64,000 nt of DNA from Paenibacillus donghaensis (GTDB taxonomy: Bacteria > Bacillota > Bacilli > Paenibacillales > Paenibacillaceae): positions 8,370,001 through 8,434,000 of the forward strand of contig NZ_CP021780.1 in NCBI RefSeq assembly GCF_002192415.1, read 5' to 3'. Each line of letters opens with the position of its first letter. The first letter of the stretch is position 1. Position numbers and translations under genes: made by a program. Under the pieces are notes generated by a model that worked only from the letters and a program-made list of their open reading frames with translations, was not told where the DNA came from and searched no databases. Positions 52,611-61,384 of this stretch are shown one piece after another.

Positions 52611-53169
52611 AGAGGATCGCGGGTCGGCGGCGGGAGAACCTTCTATATATAGCGGCAATATAGCTGAGCCGTCCCGGTTTTGCTGCCGGAGTGTTCTTTT
52701 ATAATAGAAGATAAAAATTCTAAATGGCCCAAATTCTTAGTTCAGTTGGTGGAGCAGTCACGCCAAACCTGCCGCAAGGAGGTCTAAGGCTGGATATATC
52801 CTACTTAAGGCATAGGTTAAATAAATCCGTTAAAGCGTTACAAACTCTTACATCAATTGTGGATTGGAGCGTTTTCACCTGCAAATTTTAATTAACATAA
52901 CTCTTTAAACTCTAAATTCAAGCAGAGATAGAGCTGTTTTCAATAATGAGGTAACATGGAAGTTACACGAAATAGACATATTTTAGTAAATAAGGGCATA
53001 GAAGAAGAATTTCCAGAAAAAAGTGTGATTATTTTTGTTATTTTTTTGTAATGTAAACGCTCACAGGGAGTAGGGTAACTTGTGCTTGTGATTTATCTCA
53101 TGTATGATGCTTTTAACAAAGCGCTGAAAGCTCGCATTTTCCACACAAACTGGAGAATAGGGTGGTGGG
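52611..53169. other. Long AT-rich leader region upstream of the NarL-type kinase
   Basis: No gene seen in about 560 bp. A possible promoter for the kinase gene is TTGTGC (53080-53085), 17 bp, TATGAT (53103-53108). TATAGCGGCAATATAGC near 52648 resembles other GCGGCTAT-type intergenic motifs in the window. Confidence 0.4.
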
Positions 53170-54816
53170 ATGAAAACAAGATCAACCACAGAAGAACGAT
53201 TATTGAAATTTTACAGAGCTTTTTCATTGTCCCTCACATCGCTAATGTATCTCCTTGATCATTCGGGACCTTCCGTCATATACAGATTCCTAACAGTCGT
53301 TATTTTATTCATAGTAGCTTATCTGTTTACCCTGTGTTATCAGCGGTACCGGAGCAATCCGCGGACGCTTATGCTGGCTATTAGTCTGGAGCTGGCAGCA
53401 ATTATCGGCCTGACTTTATATACGGGAGGTTATGACAGCCCGTTTAGGCTCTATGTACTTAATCCTTTGTTGATTGCTGCGGGTTCTTTATCCTTTTATT
53501 TTGGGTGGAGCCTGCTTCTGGGCTATATTGGAGTTTTTGTTGCGTTTTGTTATCTTTTTCTCAATTCAGCCAACCTTTCTTTCACGGAAGCGGTGCTTGA
53601 GAACGGGAACCTGTTTCTAGCCCTGGTACTTACGGTTATAGTAATGCAGATGGTCAATCGGTTGAAACGTCAGCGTGAGGAAGCCGATGCACGCACGAAT
53701 GAGACGATGGAGCATATTAAATCGCTATACCACATTGTGGAGACCTCAAGCCAGCATGATTTCATGAACATTGGCCAGGTGATTACGGATTATGTGGTGA
53801 AGCTTACCAAGCTGGACAAAGCATTATTCTGGTTTGCCAAGAAGAGCGGAGAACCGGCTCCGCAGAGTAGGCAGACGGGCTGGCAGCAGGAAGAGGAACG
53901 TTTCCTGTTCTATGAGCTGGAGAAGAACGAGCATGAGTGGAGGCTCCAGCGGGAGCCAGTATTCAAGAGCCTGCCGGGATTGGGTGATTTTCTGCTGATG
54001 CCGGTGCGGATGAGCACCCGTTTTGTCGGGATGATCGGTGTGAAGCTGGAAGCTGCGGAGGGTCTCGAGGGCCGCAGATGGTACATTCAGCAGCTGATGT
54101 TTCTCTCGGAGCTAAGTGCCATTATCCTGGAGCGCCATGAGCTGGGTGTGATTGAGAACCGGCTGATTGTCACGAACGAGCAGAACCGGATTGCCGACGA
54201 GATGCATGACAGCGTGTCCCAGTCCCTGTTCGGGATTGTCTATGCGACCCATTCTCTGAAGCAGACCTGGCGGAAGATGGCCGATGCCGAGCTGGAGGAA
54301 CAGATCGAATTGATTCATGACTCGGCTACCAAGGTAGCCAAAGAGCTGCGGATTACGATCTACAGCCTGAGTTCGAAGAAGAGCGGTGGTTCCACTTGGC
54401 TGAGTATGGTAAGGTCTCATCTGAACAGCCTGTCGAGGTTAAACGACGTAGAGATTAATTTACAGATTACCGGTGATGATTTCAGCTTGCCCTACCCTTA
54501 TCATAAAGCGTTATTCCGGATTATATCCGAGGCTACAGGCAATGCCATTCGTCATGGCGCAGCCCGGTGTGTAGAGGTGGAATTATCCCTCAAGCCGAAA
54601 TGGATCAGACTCTCGATCAGCGACGATGGCGTCGGGTTCGATACGGATCTGATCTGGACGGAATCCGAGGATAATACCGGTGGACTCGGCATGAAGAATA
54701 TGCAGTATTTAACCCAGTCGCTTGGCGGTGACTTCCAGTTATCCAGTAATGAGAATGCTGGAACCAGAATTTTGATATCGATACCGGTTGGCGTTGCTGA
54801 ACTAAAAAATGCATAA
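53170..54816 (+). CDS. NarL-type sensor histidine kinase
   Basis: 548 residues: six hydrophobic helices in residues about 15-165, a short coiled coil, a GAF-like domain (about 190-330; HDFMNIGQVITDYVVKLTKL), a HisKA_3 segment NRIADEMHDSVSQSLFGIVY (phospho-His about residue 346) and an ATPase domain (GNAIRHGAARCVEVEL, DDGVGFD, GGLGMKNM). ATG follows GGTGGTGG. It is followed after 23 bp by its response regulator. Architecture recalls DegS/LiaS/ComP-type sensors; the signal is unknown. Confidence 0.92.
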   Translation: MKTRSTTEERLLKFYRAFSLSLTSLMYLLDHSGPSVIYRFLTVVILFIVAYLFTLCYQRYRSNPRTLMLAISLELAAIIGLTLYTGGYDSPFRLYVLNPLLIAAGSLSFYFGWSLLLGYIGVFVAFCYLFLNSANLSFTEAVLENGNLFLALVLTVIVMQMVNRLKRQREEADARTNETMEHIKSLYHIVETSSQHDFMNIGQVITDYVVKLTKLDKALFWFAKKSGEPAPQSRQTGWQQEEERFLFYELEKNEHEWRLQREPVFKSLPGLGDFLLMPVRMSTRFVGMIGVKLEAAEGLEGRRWYIQQLMFLSELSAIILERHELGVIENRLIVTNEQNRIADEMHDSVSQSLFGIVYATHSLKQTWRKMADAELEEQIELIHDSATKVAKELRITIYSLSSKKSGGSTWLSMVRSHLNSLSRLNDVEINLQITGDDFSLPYPYHKALFRIISEATGNAIRHGAARCVEVELSLKPKWIRLSISDDGVGFDTDLIWTESEDNTGGLGMKNMQYLTQSLGGDFQLSSNENAGTRILISIPVGVAELKNA

Positions 54817-54839
54817 ACTTTAGGCAGGAGGTCGTTTGA

Positions 54840-55475
54840 GTGAAAATCGTCATTGTAGATGATCACCCTTTGGTGAGAAGAGGACTGGCAGCAGTCATTT
54901 CTATGCAACCTGATGTACAGTTTGCTGGCGAGGCAACGAATGGCCAAGAGGCTCTACAAGTGATTGAAGAAACACAGCCTGATCTGGTGTTAATTGATCT
55001 GAAGCTTGCTGATGAATCTGGTCTGGATGTGATCAAAGCGGCAAGGGAACGCGGAATTCTGAGCAAGTTTATTCTGCTGACCTCCTCTGCCAGCAGAGAG
55101 GATTTCCTGAAGGCCGAAGAAGTGCTGGTAGATGGTTACGTGCTGAAAGAGGCTTTGCCGGAAGAGCTGCTGTTCGCTATCCAACTGGTCTATAAGGGAA
55201 GAAAGTATTATGATCCTGGACTGATGGAAGATAAGATGCGAATGAGCGGCGGCAGTCCTACCGATGAACTGACTCCTAAGGAGAAAGAAGTGCTGATCGA
55301 GCTGGGACAGGGAGCATGCAACCGCGAAATTGCCTCACGCCTGTTCATCAGCGAATTCACCGTGAAGAAGCATGTCAGCCAGATTCTAGCGAAGCTGCAG
55401 GTAGCCGACCGCACACAAGCGGCGCTATTTGCGAATGCTGTAGGCTTGACCAAATACGAAATGTCTTATGATTAA
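54840..55475 (+). CDS. NarL/LuxR-type response regulator
   Basis: 211 residues. Receiver with DDHPLVRRG and phospho-acceptor Asp 53 in VLIDLKLADESGLDV, Lys in DGYVLKEALPEEL; LuxR-type helix-turn-helix at the C-terminus (DELTPKEKEVLIELGQGACN, REIASRLFISEFTVKKHVSQ). GTG start 54840 with AGGAGG 8 bp upstream. Partner of the preceding kinase. Confidence 0.95.
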   Translation: MKIVIVDDHPLVRRGLAAVISMQPDVQFAGEATNGQEALQVIEETQPDLVLIDLKLADESGLDVIKAARERGILSKFILLTSSASREDFLKAEEVLVDGYVLKEALPEELLFAIQLVYKGRKYYDPGLMEDKMRMSGGSPTDELTPKEKEVLIELGQGACNREIASRLFISEFTVKKHVSQILAKLQVADRTQAALFANAVGLTKYEMSYD

Positions 55476-55504
55476 GTAATGCGGCAGTAGCCATTATTCG
55501 GAAG

Positions 55505-55530
55505 CACGGACATGATGTCCGTGTTTTTTT
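55505..55530 (+). terminator. Terminator of the two-component operon
   Basis: CACGGACA/TGTCCGTG with a 3-nt loop, followed by TTTTTTT. Confidence 0.9.
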
Positions 55531-55560
55531 GTTGTTTGCGCGTCTAGCCCGGCTAAAATA

Positions 55561-55765
55561 GGCCCTGAAACCCCTGAAACCCCTGAAACCCCTGAAACCC
55601 CTGAAACCCCTGAAGCTTATGAAGCTTCAGCATCTCCATAATGCCCAGCACCACCACCCAGCACTCACACCCCATACCCCCCACCCAGCACCCAGCACTC
55701 ACACCCAGCACCCAGCAATCCCCACCCAGCAATCCCCACCCAGCACCCCACATCCAGCACAGAAG
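55561..55765. repeat. 9-bp tandem repeat and CCCAGCA-rich low-complexity tract
   Basis: CCTGAAACC is repeated about five to six times from 55562 to about 55615, followed by a small AGCTTATGAAGCT dyad and then about 130 bp made of CCCAGCACCCAGCACTCACA and CAATCCCCACCCAG-type units. Non-coding. Confidence 0.9.
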
Positions 55766-55921
55766 AACTCGAGCTGTACGGAAACCGACATACAGCACAT
55801 TTGAGTATGACCCAGCTGGGGGAGCGCTCCCGAACTTTAAGTAACCCCTCTTCTAGCGGACTCTCCAGCTGTTATTTCCTCATTTCTGCGCTGATGTCGA
55901 GTCTAACGGACCGGATGAGGC

Positions 55922-56078
55922 TGTCGATTCATTGTGGATAAATCAAAAATGCAGTTGAGCAACCCAAAAATCTCCTCTCAGAGACGCTCAGATCCATTTT
56001 CTGATGGAAATTTTCGCTTTCCAACACAAAAATCGATTTGAGAGAACCAAGTTTACAGTTGTCCACAATGAATCGACA
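55922..56078. mobile_element. MITE-like element with 17-bp inverted ends
   Basis: TGTCGATTCATTGTGGA (55922-55938) and its exact complement (56062-56078) enclose about 120 bp without coding sequence, containing TTTTCGCTTTCC and CTCAGAGACGCTCAGATCC. Size and structure fit a miniature inverted-repeat element or a very long hairpin RNA. No obvious target-site duplication was recognised. Flanking intergenic DNA (55856-55921, 56079-56370) has no gene; GCGGACTC and AGTCTAACGGACC motifs resemble 20845. Confidence 0.55.
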
Positions 56079-56374
56079 CGCTCCGGATGGCTGTTATGGC
56101 GCTAAAGCGCTCCTAAACAATGTACTAATACATAATAGGGGAGTTTTCTATAATCTCTCGCTGTGAACCTAAGCAATAACCAGATTCGCCACTCATTCAG
56201 CGAATGGAGAGCGCTGGCGACCGGTTACGCCTGCTGCTCTAACCTTAAAGGCTCTTAAGCAATAAGAGCGACCGTAGTAGTCTGTTTCCTAAATTCCTTC
56301 CCCGTTCTCCTCTCCCGGTCTCCAGGGCCAAGTTAGATAGACCACAGGGTCCGAAGAGAAAATAAAAAGAAATT

Positions 56375-56551
56375 CCTGCAAAAGTGCAGGTATTTATTCT
56401 CCTTTGTTCCTTTTTTGCGGAATACCTGTAATAGTGCAGGTTTTTTAGCCCTTCGGGCTGTGAAACGGTCTCGGGGGTGGAAATGCCTGCACTTATGCAG
56501 GCTTTGGGTCTCCAAGCCGCTTTTACACGAAAAAAACTGTATTATTGCAGG
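56375..56551. repeat. Four CCTGCA-N4-TGCAGG palindromes
   Basis: CCTGCA AAAG TGCAGG at 56375-56390, ACCTGTA ATAG TGCAGGT at 56424, GCCTGCA CTTA TGCAGGC at 56485 and CTGTA TTAT TGCAG at 56537. Same palindrome family as in the 10196-12055 block, with more sequence drift. Non-coding. Confidence 0.9.
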
Positions 56552-56695
56552 CTTTTGGGGCAGGAGGTGGTTGCACAGGCCGGGTAAAAACTTCTGAAAC
56601 GCTGTAGTAGAATTTACTGGCTGCGGCCAACACTTGATATTCTTAGCCTTCTTGTCGCGCGGTGTGGTGATATAGGAGGAGAGCTCCAGTCAATC

Positions 56696-56863
56696 TCTCG
56701 CGCATTCCGCAGGAACAGCCCGCCTTTGCCGTTAGGGTCTCGCGCATTCCGAAGGAACAGCCCGCCTTTGCCGTTAGGGTCTTGCGCATTCCGCAGGAAC
56801 AGCCCGCTTTTGCCGTTAGGGCCTCGCGCATTCCGAAGGAACAGCCGGCTTTTGCCGTTGGGC
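56696..56863. repeat. 42-bp tandem repeat, four copies
   Basis: Units at 56696, 56738, 56780 and 56822 containing CGCATTCCGCAGGAACAGCC and CGCCTTTGCCGTTAGGG; copies alternate CCGCAGG/CCGAAGG. Frames stay open because 42 is a multiple of three; no start signal is seen. Confidence 0.93.
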
Positions 56864-56970
56864 TCTTGTCCTTATTCAGTTCGGCCTGTATCCCGTCAGG
56901 GATAACAGGTCAGCCCCAGCGGCGTCCAAGCGGTCCCGCAGGGATAAGCGGTCCTCGCACCCACCCTTCT

Positions 56971-57175
56971 AATCACAGTACCGCCAGTCTCATTCGCCAG
57001 ACTTGCAGGTGTCCAGAGGGTGCAACCCTTTGGAGCCCTCCCTTGGAAGGGAGGGTTTGGGAGGGATCGCACTCTTTTAATCACAGTACCGCCAATCTCA
57101 TTCGCCAGACTTGCAGGTGTCCAGAGGGTGCAACCCTTTGGAGCCCTCCCTTGGAAGGGAGGGCTTGGGAGGGAT
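56971..57175. repeat. 108-bp direct repeat, two copies
   Basis: Copies begin at 56971 and 57079 with AATCACAGTACCGCCA. They share CATTCGCCAGACTTGCAGGT, GTGCAACCCTTTGGAGCCCT and CCCTTGGAAGGGAGGG, the last a small hairpin. Nearly identical. Non-coding DNA upstream of the exopolysaccharide operon; 57176-57388 holds only its leader. Confidence 0.93.
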
Positions 57176-57388
57176 CGAAGCTGGGTTTGGGAGGGGTCGC
57201 CACCGAATTATGGTACAAAAGTATACCACCCCCCCCTCCAAAGTGGTAGTAAGGGTTACTCGAAAGTGAATCGGAAAGTGATGATATGGCCCATGTGGGA
57301 AAGTGAGCGGGTTGATAGAATAAAAGTAAGATAACTGAAATTTTCATGAATGCTTTCAGAATGAACTTTAAGTGGAAGGAGGGTTACT

Positions 57389-58141
57389 GTGGAAAAGACG
57401 ATTTTGGATTACATTAACCTGATTAAGAAAAGGCTGTGGCTTATCGCGTTGTTCGTATTGATCTCCTGTGCAACCACCTTCTATGTCAGCAAAAACTTCG
57501 TTGTACCCGTCTACTCCGCCTCCGGACAGCTGCTGGTCAACAACATCGCGAACATGCCCGAGAGCAACAATCTGAACGATCTGAATTTCAGCCTCAACCT
57601 GATTGAGAGCTACAAGGAAATTATCAAGTCGCCAACGATTATGAAAAGTGTGGCCGCGGCTCATCCGGAGTTCAACCTGACGGAAGATCAGCTCGCGTCG
57701 AAGCTGCAGATCAAATCATCCGAGAAGAGCCAGGTGATCAACCTGAGCGTCGAGGATGAGAGCTACACTAAGGCCGCAGGAATAGTAAACGCGGTTTCGC
57801 AGACTTTCATCCGCAGCCTGCCTTCACTGATGAGAGTGGACAATGTGTCATTCCTGACACCGGCTGATCCATCTGATGTGCCCGGACCTGTAAACGGCGG
57901 CTACATGATGAATCTTGTGATCAGCTTCGTAGTTTCGCTTATGGCAGCACTGGGCGTCATCCTGCTGCTGGAGACGCTGAACGGTACACTTCGCTCCGAG
58001 AAGGAAGCGGAGTATGATCTGGGCCTTCCGGTCATTGCCTCCATCCCGCCCATCCGCAAACGCGATTTGGGCAAGGCGGCCAATGCCAATGCCAATGCCA
58101 ATGCCACAGTAGGGGAGGGCGCTTATGCTACCGCTGAATAA
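57389..58141 (+). CDS. Wzz-like chain-length determinant / kinase activator (YveK/CapA type)
   Basis: Membrane protein that sets polysaccharide chain length and activates the partner tyrosine kinase. Two helices flank an outer domain: LIALFVLISCATTFYVS near residue 17 and YMMNLVISFVVSLMAALGVI near residue 175, the second preceded by the Pro-rich PADPSDVPGPVNG. The cytoplasmic tail ends with an (AlaAsn)n repeat encoded by a GCCAAT hexamer array. GTG start follows AAGGAGGG. Overlaps the kinase gene by 17 bp. First gene of the operon. Confidence 0.9.
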   Translation: MEKTILDYINLIKKRLWLIALFVLISCATTFYVSKNFVVPVYSASGQLLVNNIANMPESNNLNDLNFSLNLIESYKEIIKSPTIMKSVAAAHPEFNLTEDQLASKLQIKSSEKSQVINLSVEDESYTKAAGIVNAVSQTFIRSLPSLMRVDNVSFLTPADPSDVPGPVNGGYMMNLVISFVVSLMAALGVILLLETLNGTLRSEKEAEYDLGLPVIASIPPIRKRDLGKAANANANANATVGEGAYATAE

Positions 58142-58766
58142 AAGCTTGATTGCTGACCTGAATCCAGCTTCACCCATCTCGGAGTCATTCCGCTCGCTGC
58201 GCACCTATATCCGCCAGCTTGCCCTGCTGCAAGGCAGCGGAGGCAAGGTCCTGCTGTTCACTTCAGCCGAAGGCGGTGAAGGCAAGACAACGATTTTGTC
58301 CAACCTGGCAGTCTCCTTCGTCCAGGATGGCAAGAAGGTTGCGGTGGTGGATTGCAACCTGAGGAAACCGGGACTGCATACCGTGTTTGCGGTGGAGGGC
58401 AGCGAAGGGCTTGCCGCCTATCTGGGCGGACGTCAAGAAGTGAAGGACATCGGTGTCTACGGAACCTTGGCCAACCTCTGTGTGATTCCGGCCGGAATCA
58501 CCAATGTCAGTCCGCCGGACCTGCTGGGCAGCGACAGAATGATTTCGCTGCTGGAGGAGCTTCGGGCCACACATGATCTGGTCCTGCTCGATACGCCGCC
58601 TGCGGTGGAATACAGCGATGCACGGATTATAGCACCACAGGCTGACGGGGTTATCCTCGTTGCCAGACAAGGGAAGTCGAAGAGGGAATCGCTCCGCAAG
58701 GTGAAATCGTTACTGGAACAAGCAGGCTCGACCATTCTCGGAATTGCTATGAACCAAGCTAAATAA
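58125..58766 (+). CDS. CpsD/CapB-type bacterial tyrosine kinase
   Basis: 213 residues. Walker A SAEGGEGKTT, Walker A' VVDCNLRKPGLH (normally VDxDxR; here the second Asp is Asn), Walker B VLLDTPP. Phosphorylates itself and polysaccharide enzymes when bound to the Wzz-like protein. The usual Tyr-rich C-terminal cluster is absent: the protein ends in TILGIAMNQAK, so substrate tyrosines may be elsewhere. Start ATG is inside the previous gene. Confidence 0.9.
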   Translation: MLPLNKSLIADLNPASPISESFRSLRTYIRQLALLQGSGGKVLLFTSAEGGEGKTTILSNLAVSFVQDGKKVAVVDCNLRKPGLHTVFAVEGSEGLAAYLGGRQEVKDIGVYGTLANLCVIPAGITNVSPPDLLGSDRMISLLEELRATHDLVLLDTPPAVEYSDARIIAPQADGVILVARQGKSKRESLRKVKSLLEQAGSTILGIAMNQAK

Positions 58767-58791
58767 CGGAAGCTAAGGGAGGAAGAATCTC

Positions 58792-59682
58792 ATGAAAAAG
58801 GTAAAAAAGGTGATTATCCCCGCAGCAGGACTAGGAACGCGCTTTCTCCCTGCGACAAAGGCAATGCCTAAGGAAATGCTTCCGATCATTAACAAACCTA
58901 CGATTCAGTATATCGTGGAGGAAGCCATCGCATCCGGAATCGAAGACATCATCATTGTTACCGGTAAAGGGAAACGGGCGATTGAGGATCATTTCGACAA
59001 CGCCTTTGAACTGGAATCCCGTCTGCTGGAGGACGGCAAGCTGGAGATGCTGAAGGAAGTACAGCGTTCATCCAAGGTCGAAATCCACTATATCCGCCAA
59101 AAGGAACCCAAGGGACTGGGTCATGCCGTATGGTGCGCACGCCGCTTTATCGGCGATGAGCCGTTTGGCGTCATGCTTGGCGATGATATTGTCACCGGTC
59201 AGACTCCTTGCCTCAAACAGCTGATTGAGCAGTATGAGGAGACGCAGAATTCAGTTATCGGGGTTCAGGAAATTCCTGATGAATTCACGAACCGTTACGG
59301 GATTATCGAGCCGGACTTACAGGATGGACGGCTGTACCGGGTAAATAATTTCGTAGAGAAGCCGCCGCTGGGCACAGCGCCTTCCAATCTGGCAATCATG
59401 GGACGGTATGTGTTCACACCGAAGATTTTCAAATACCTTGATCTGCAGGAAAAAGGGGCAGGCGGCGAAATTCAGTTGACCGATGCCATCCAGAAGCTGA
59501 ATCAAAGTGAACGTGTGTATGCCTATAACTTCGATGGAACGAGATACGATGTCGGCGAACGTCTGGGCTATATTCTGACCACGCTGGAATTCGCACTGCA
59601 AGAAGAGGATCTGCGGTATCCGGTGATGGACGCGATGGCCGAATGGCTTAGCAAAGCGGGACAAACCACGGTGGGAAGCTAA
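58792..59682 (+). CDS. galU: UTP-glucose-1-phosphate uridylyltransferase
   Basis: Makes UDP-glucose, the donor for exopolysaccharide. 296 residues with [22 protein letters not shown] (nucleotide-binding loop), [21 protein letters not shown] (metal Asp), NFVEKPP and [13 protein letters not shown] follows GGGAGGA. Within the exopolysaccharide operon, 25 bp after the kinase gene. Confidence 0.96.
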   Translation: MKKVKKVIIPAAGLGTRFLPATKAMPKEMLPIINKPTIQYIVEEAIASGIEDIIIVTGKGKRAIEDHFDNAFELESRLLEDGKLEMLKEVQRSSKVEIHYIRQKEPKGLGHAVWCARRFIGDEPFGVMLGDDIVTGQTPCLKQLIEQYEETQNSVIGVQEIPDEFTNRYGIIEPDLQDGRLYRVNNFVEKPPLGTAPSNLAIMGRYVFTPKIFKYLDLQEKGAGGEIQLTDAIQKLNQSERVYAYNFDGTRYDVGERLGYILTTLEFALQEEDLRYPVMDAMAEWLSKAGQTTVGS

Positions 59683-59726
59683 CCTGCAACACCATTATAC
59701 TTACCAAAATTTTAGGAGGAATGAGC

Positions 59727-60413
59727 ATGCAAAAACTGCCGGAAGATTACGACGCCGTCCTGCCGAAACTTTACATGCTGCATGCCAATGAGGGGAAAAA
59801 AGAAACGGATTCCTATCTGGTCATGAAGCGGATAATTGATATCTTTTGTTCCGCCCTTGGTCTTCTTGTACTGCTCCCGCTGTTTGTACTGGTAGCTGTG
59901 CTGATCAAGCTGGAGGACCCCAAAGGCAAGGTGTTCTTCCGGCAGAACCGCGTGGGCAAAGGAGAAAAGCAGTTCCCGATGTACAAGTTCAGATCGATGG
60001 TATCCAATGCCGAGGAGCTGAAGGAGGAGCTGCTTGCCTTTAACGAAGTGAGTGGTGCGATGTTCAAGATCAAGAATGATCCGCGGATTACGCGGACCGG
60101 AAGATTCCTGCGCAAGACCAGCATTGATGAGCTTCCGCAGCTGTGGAATGTCCTGCTGGGACATATGAGTCTTGTAGGACCCCGCCCGCCGTTGCCGGAA
60201 GAGGTGGAGCAGTATTCCGAATATGACAAGCAGCGCCTGACCGTTACACCCGGCTGCACCGGCTACTGGCAGGTCAATGCCAGAAACAGTGTCGGCTTCG
60301 ATGAAATGGTACAGCTGGACCTGACTTATATTCACATGCGGAGCACGATGCTGGACCTGCGGATTATTGCCAAGACGGCAATCATGCTGCTGGGCTCCAA
60401 AGATGCTTATTAA
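59727..60413 (+). CDS. Initiating sugar-1-phosphate transferase (polyprenyl glycosylphosphotransferase)
   Basis: Transfers the first sugar phosphate to undecaprenyl phosphate. One N-terminal hydrophobic helix (IIDIFCSALGLLVLLPLFVL), then the bacterial sugar transferase domain: PKGKVFFRQNRVGKGEKQFP, MYKFRSM, TRTGRFLRKTSIDELPQLWN and GHMSLVGPRPPLPEEVEQYS. Short form (229 residues) lacking the extra four helices of WbaP. ATG 59727 is 6-7 bp after AGGAGGA. Confidence 0.93.
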   Translation: MQKLPEDYDAVLPKLYMLHANEGKKETDSYLVMKRIIDIFCSALGLLVLLPLFVLVAVLIKLEDPKGKVFFRQNRVGKGEKQFPMYKFRSMVSNAEELKEELLAFNEVSGAMFKIKNDPRITRTGRFLRKTSIDELPQLWNVLLGHMSLVGPRPPLPEEVEQYSEYDKQRLTVTPGCTGYWQVNARNSVGFDEMVQLDLTYIHMRSTMLDLRIIAKTAIMLLGSKDAY

Positions 60414-60438
60414 ATTTATGGAAATTAGGTGAATACCG

Positions 60439-61374
60439 ATGCGTGAACACGGAGTCATTCCTAAGGTATCCATTATCATCTGCACCTACAACCGGTCGGC
60501 TCTGCTGATCAAGACGCTGCAGTCGCTGTTGCCGCTGGAGAATCTGGATCTGGCTGAGATCATCGTTGTCGATAATTGTTCCAAGGATGATACGGCGGCC
60601 GCGGTTCAGGTGTTCATGGATAATTACGGATCAGAGCTTGATATACGTTACATTATGGAGCCGGTGCAGGGGTTGTCGGCTGCCCGGAATACAGGGATTC
60701 TGGCCTCTAAGTCGGAATGGATTGCCTTTCTTGATGATGATGCAATTCCATGCCGGACCTGGATCACTACGATCGCCAGCACCTTTGAGAGCAGGCCGGA
60801 AGTGATGGCTATGGGCGGCAAGATTGCTCCCATGTTCGAGACCAAACGTCCGGAGTGGCTGATCAAGCCCTTCGAGCTACCCTATACAATTGTTGATCTG
60901 GGCAACCGGATCAAGGAATATCCGGGGCGTCTGCATCCCTGCGGGGCCAATATGGCCATGCGCAAGGAGGCCTTCGATATCAGCCTGTTTCCGCTGGATC
61001 TGGGAAGAAAGGGCGATTCGCTGCTCTCCGGCGAAGAGACCTGGATTTTTGAACAGATCCGCAAGGCGGGGCAGTCCATTCTCTACCATCCGCTGATGGC
61101 GGTGGACCACTTTGTACCGGCTAACCGCTTGACCGAGGATTGGATTATGAAGCGGTATTACAGCCAGGGAATTTCGAACGCGATGAAGAGCGAAGGCTTG
61201 AAGGGCAATCTGCTTCTGCTGGCCAAAACAGCTGCCAAGATCGTGTATATCATGACCGACTCTGTGCTTTCCAGAAGCCAGGGGAAGAGGCTGCTGAATA
61301 AATGCAGGCTCGAAAGTATTCGCGGCACGCTTCATATGATCTGGAACCGGAAGCGGGAATCTGCAGCGGGGTGA
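60439..61374 (+). CDS. Family 2 glycosyltransferase
   Basis: 311 residues, GT-A fold: SIIICTYNRSALLIKTLQSL, IIVVDNCSKDDT (nucleotide-binding Asp), GLSAARNTGI and FLDDDAIPCRTW (DxD). Adds one sugar of the repeat unit; linkage unknown. C-terminal HPLMAVDHFVPANRLTEDW is typical of this group. ATG follows a GTGAATACCG spacer after TTAGGTG. Confidence 0.92.
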   Translation: MREHGVIPKVSIIICTYNRSALLIKTLQSLLPLENLDLAEIIVVDNCSKDDTAAAVQVFMDNYGSELDIRYIMEPVQGLSAARNTGILASKSEWIAFLDDDAIPCRTWITTIASTFESRPEVMAMGGKIAPMFETKRPEWLIKPFELPYTIVDLGNRIKEYPGRLHPCGANMAMRKEAFDISLFPLDLGRKGDSLLSGEETWIFEQIRKAGQSILYHPLMAVDHFVPANRLTEDWIMKRYYSQGISNAMKSEGLKGNLLLLAKTAAKIVYIMTDSVLSRSQGKRLLNKCRLESIRGTLHMIWNRKRESAAG

Positions 61375-61384
61375 GGGAAGACCA

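Noticed and set aside
56643..57334. Coding frames in the 42-bp and 108-bp repeats
   Set aside because: Repeat units divisible by three keep frames open on both strands; no start signals, no domains.
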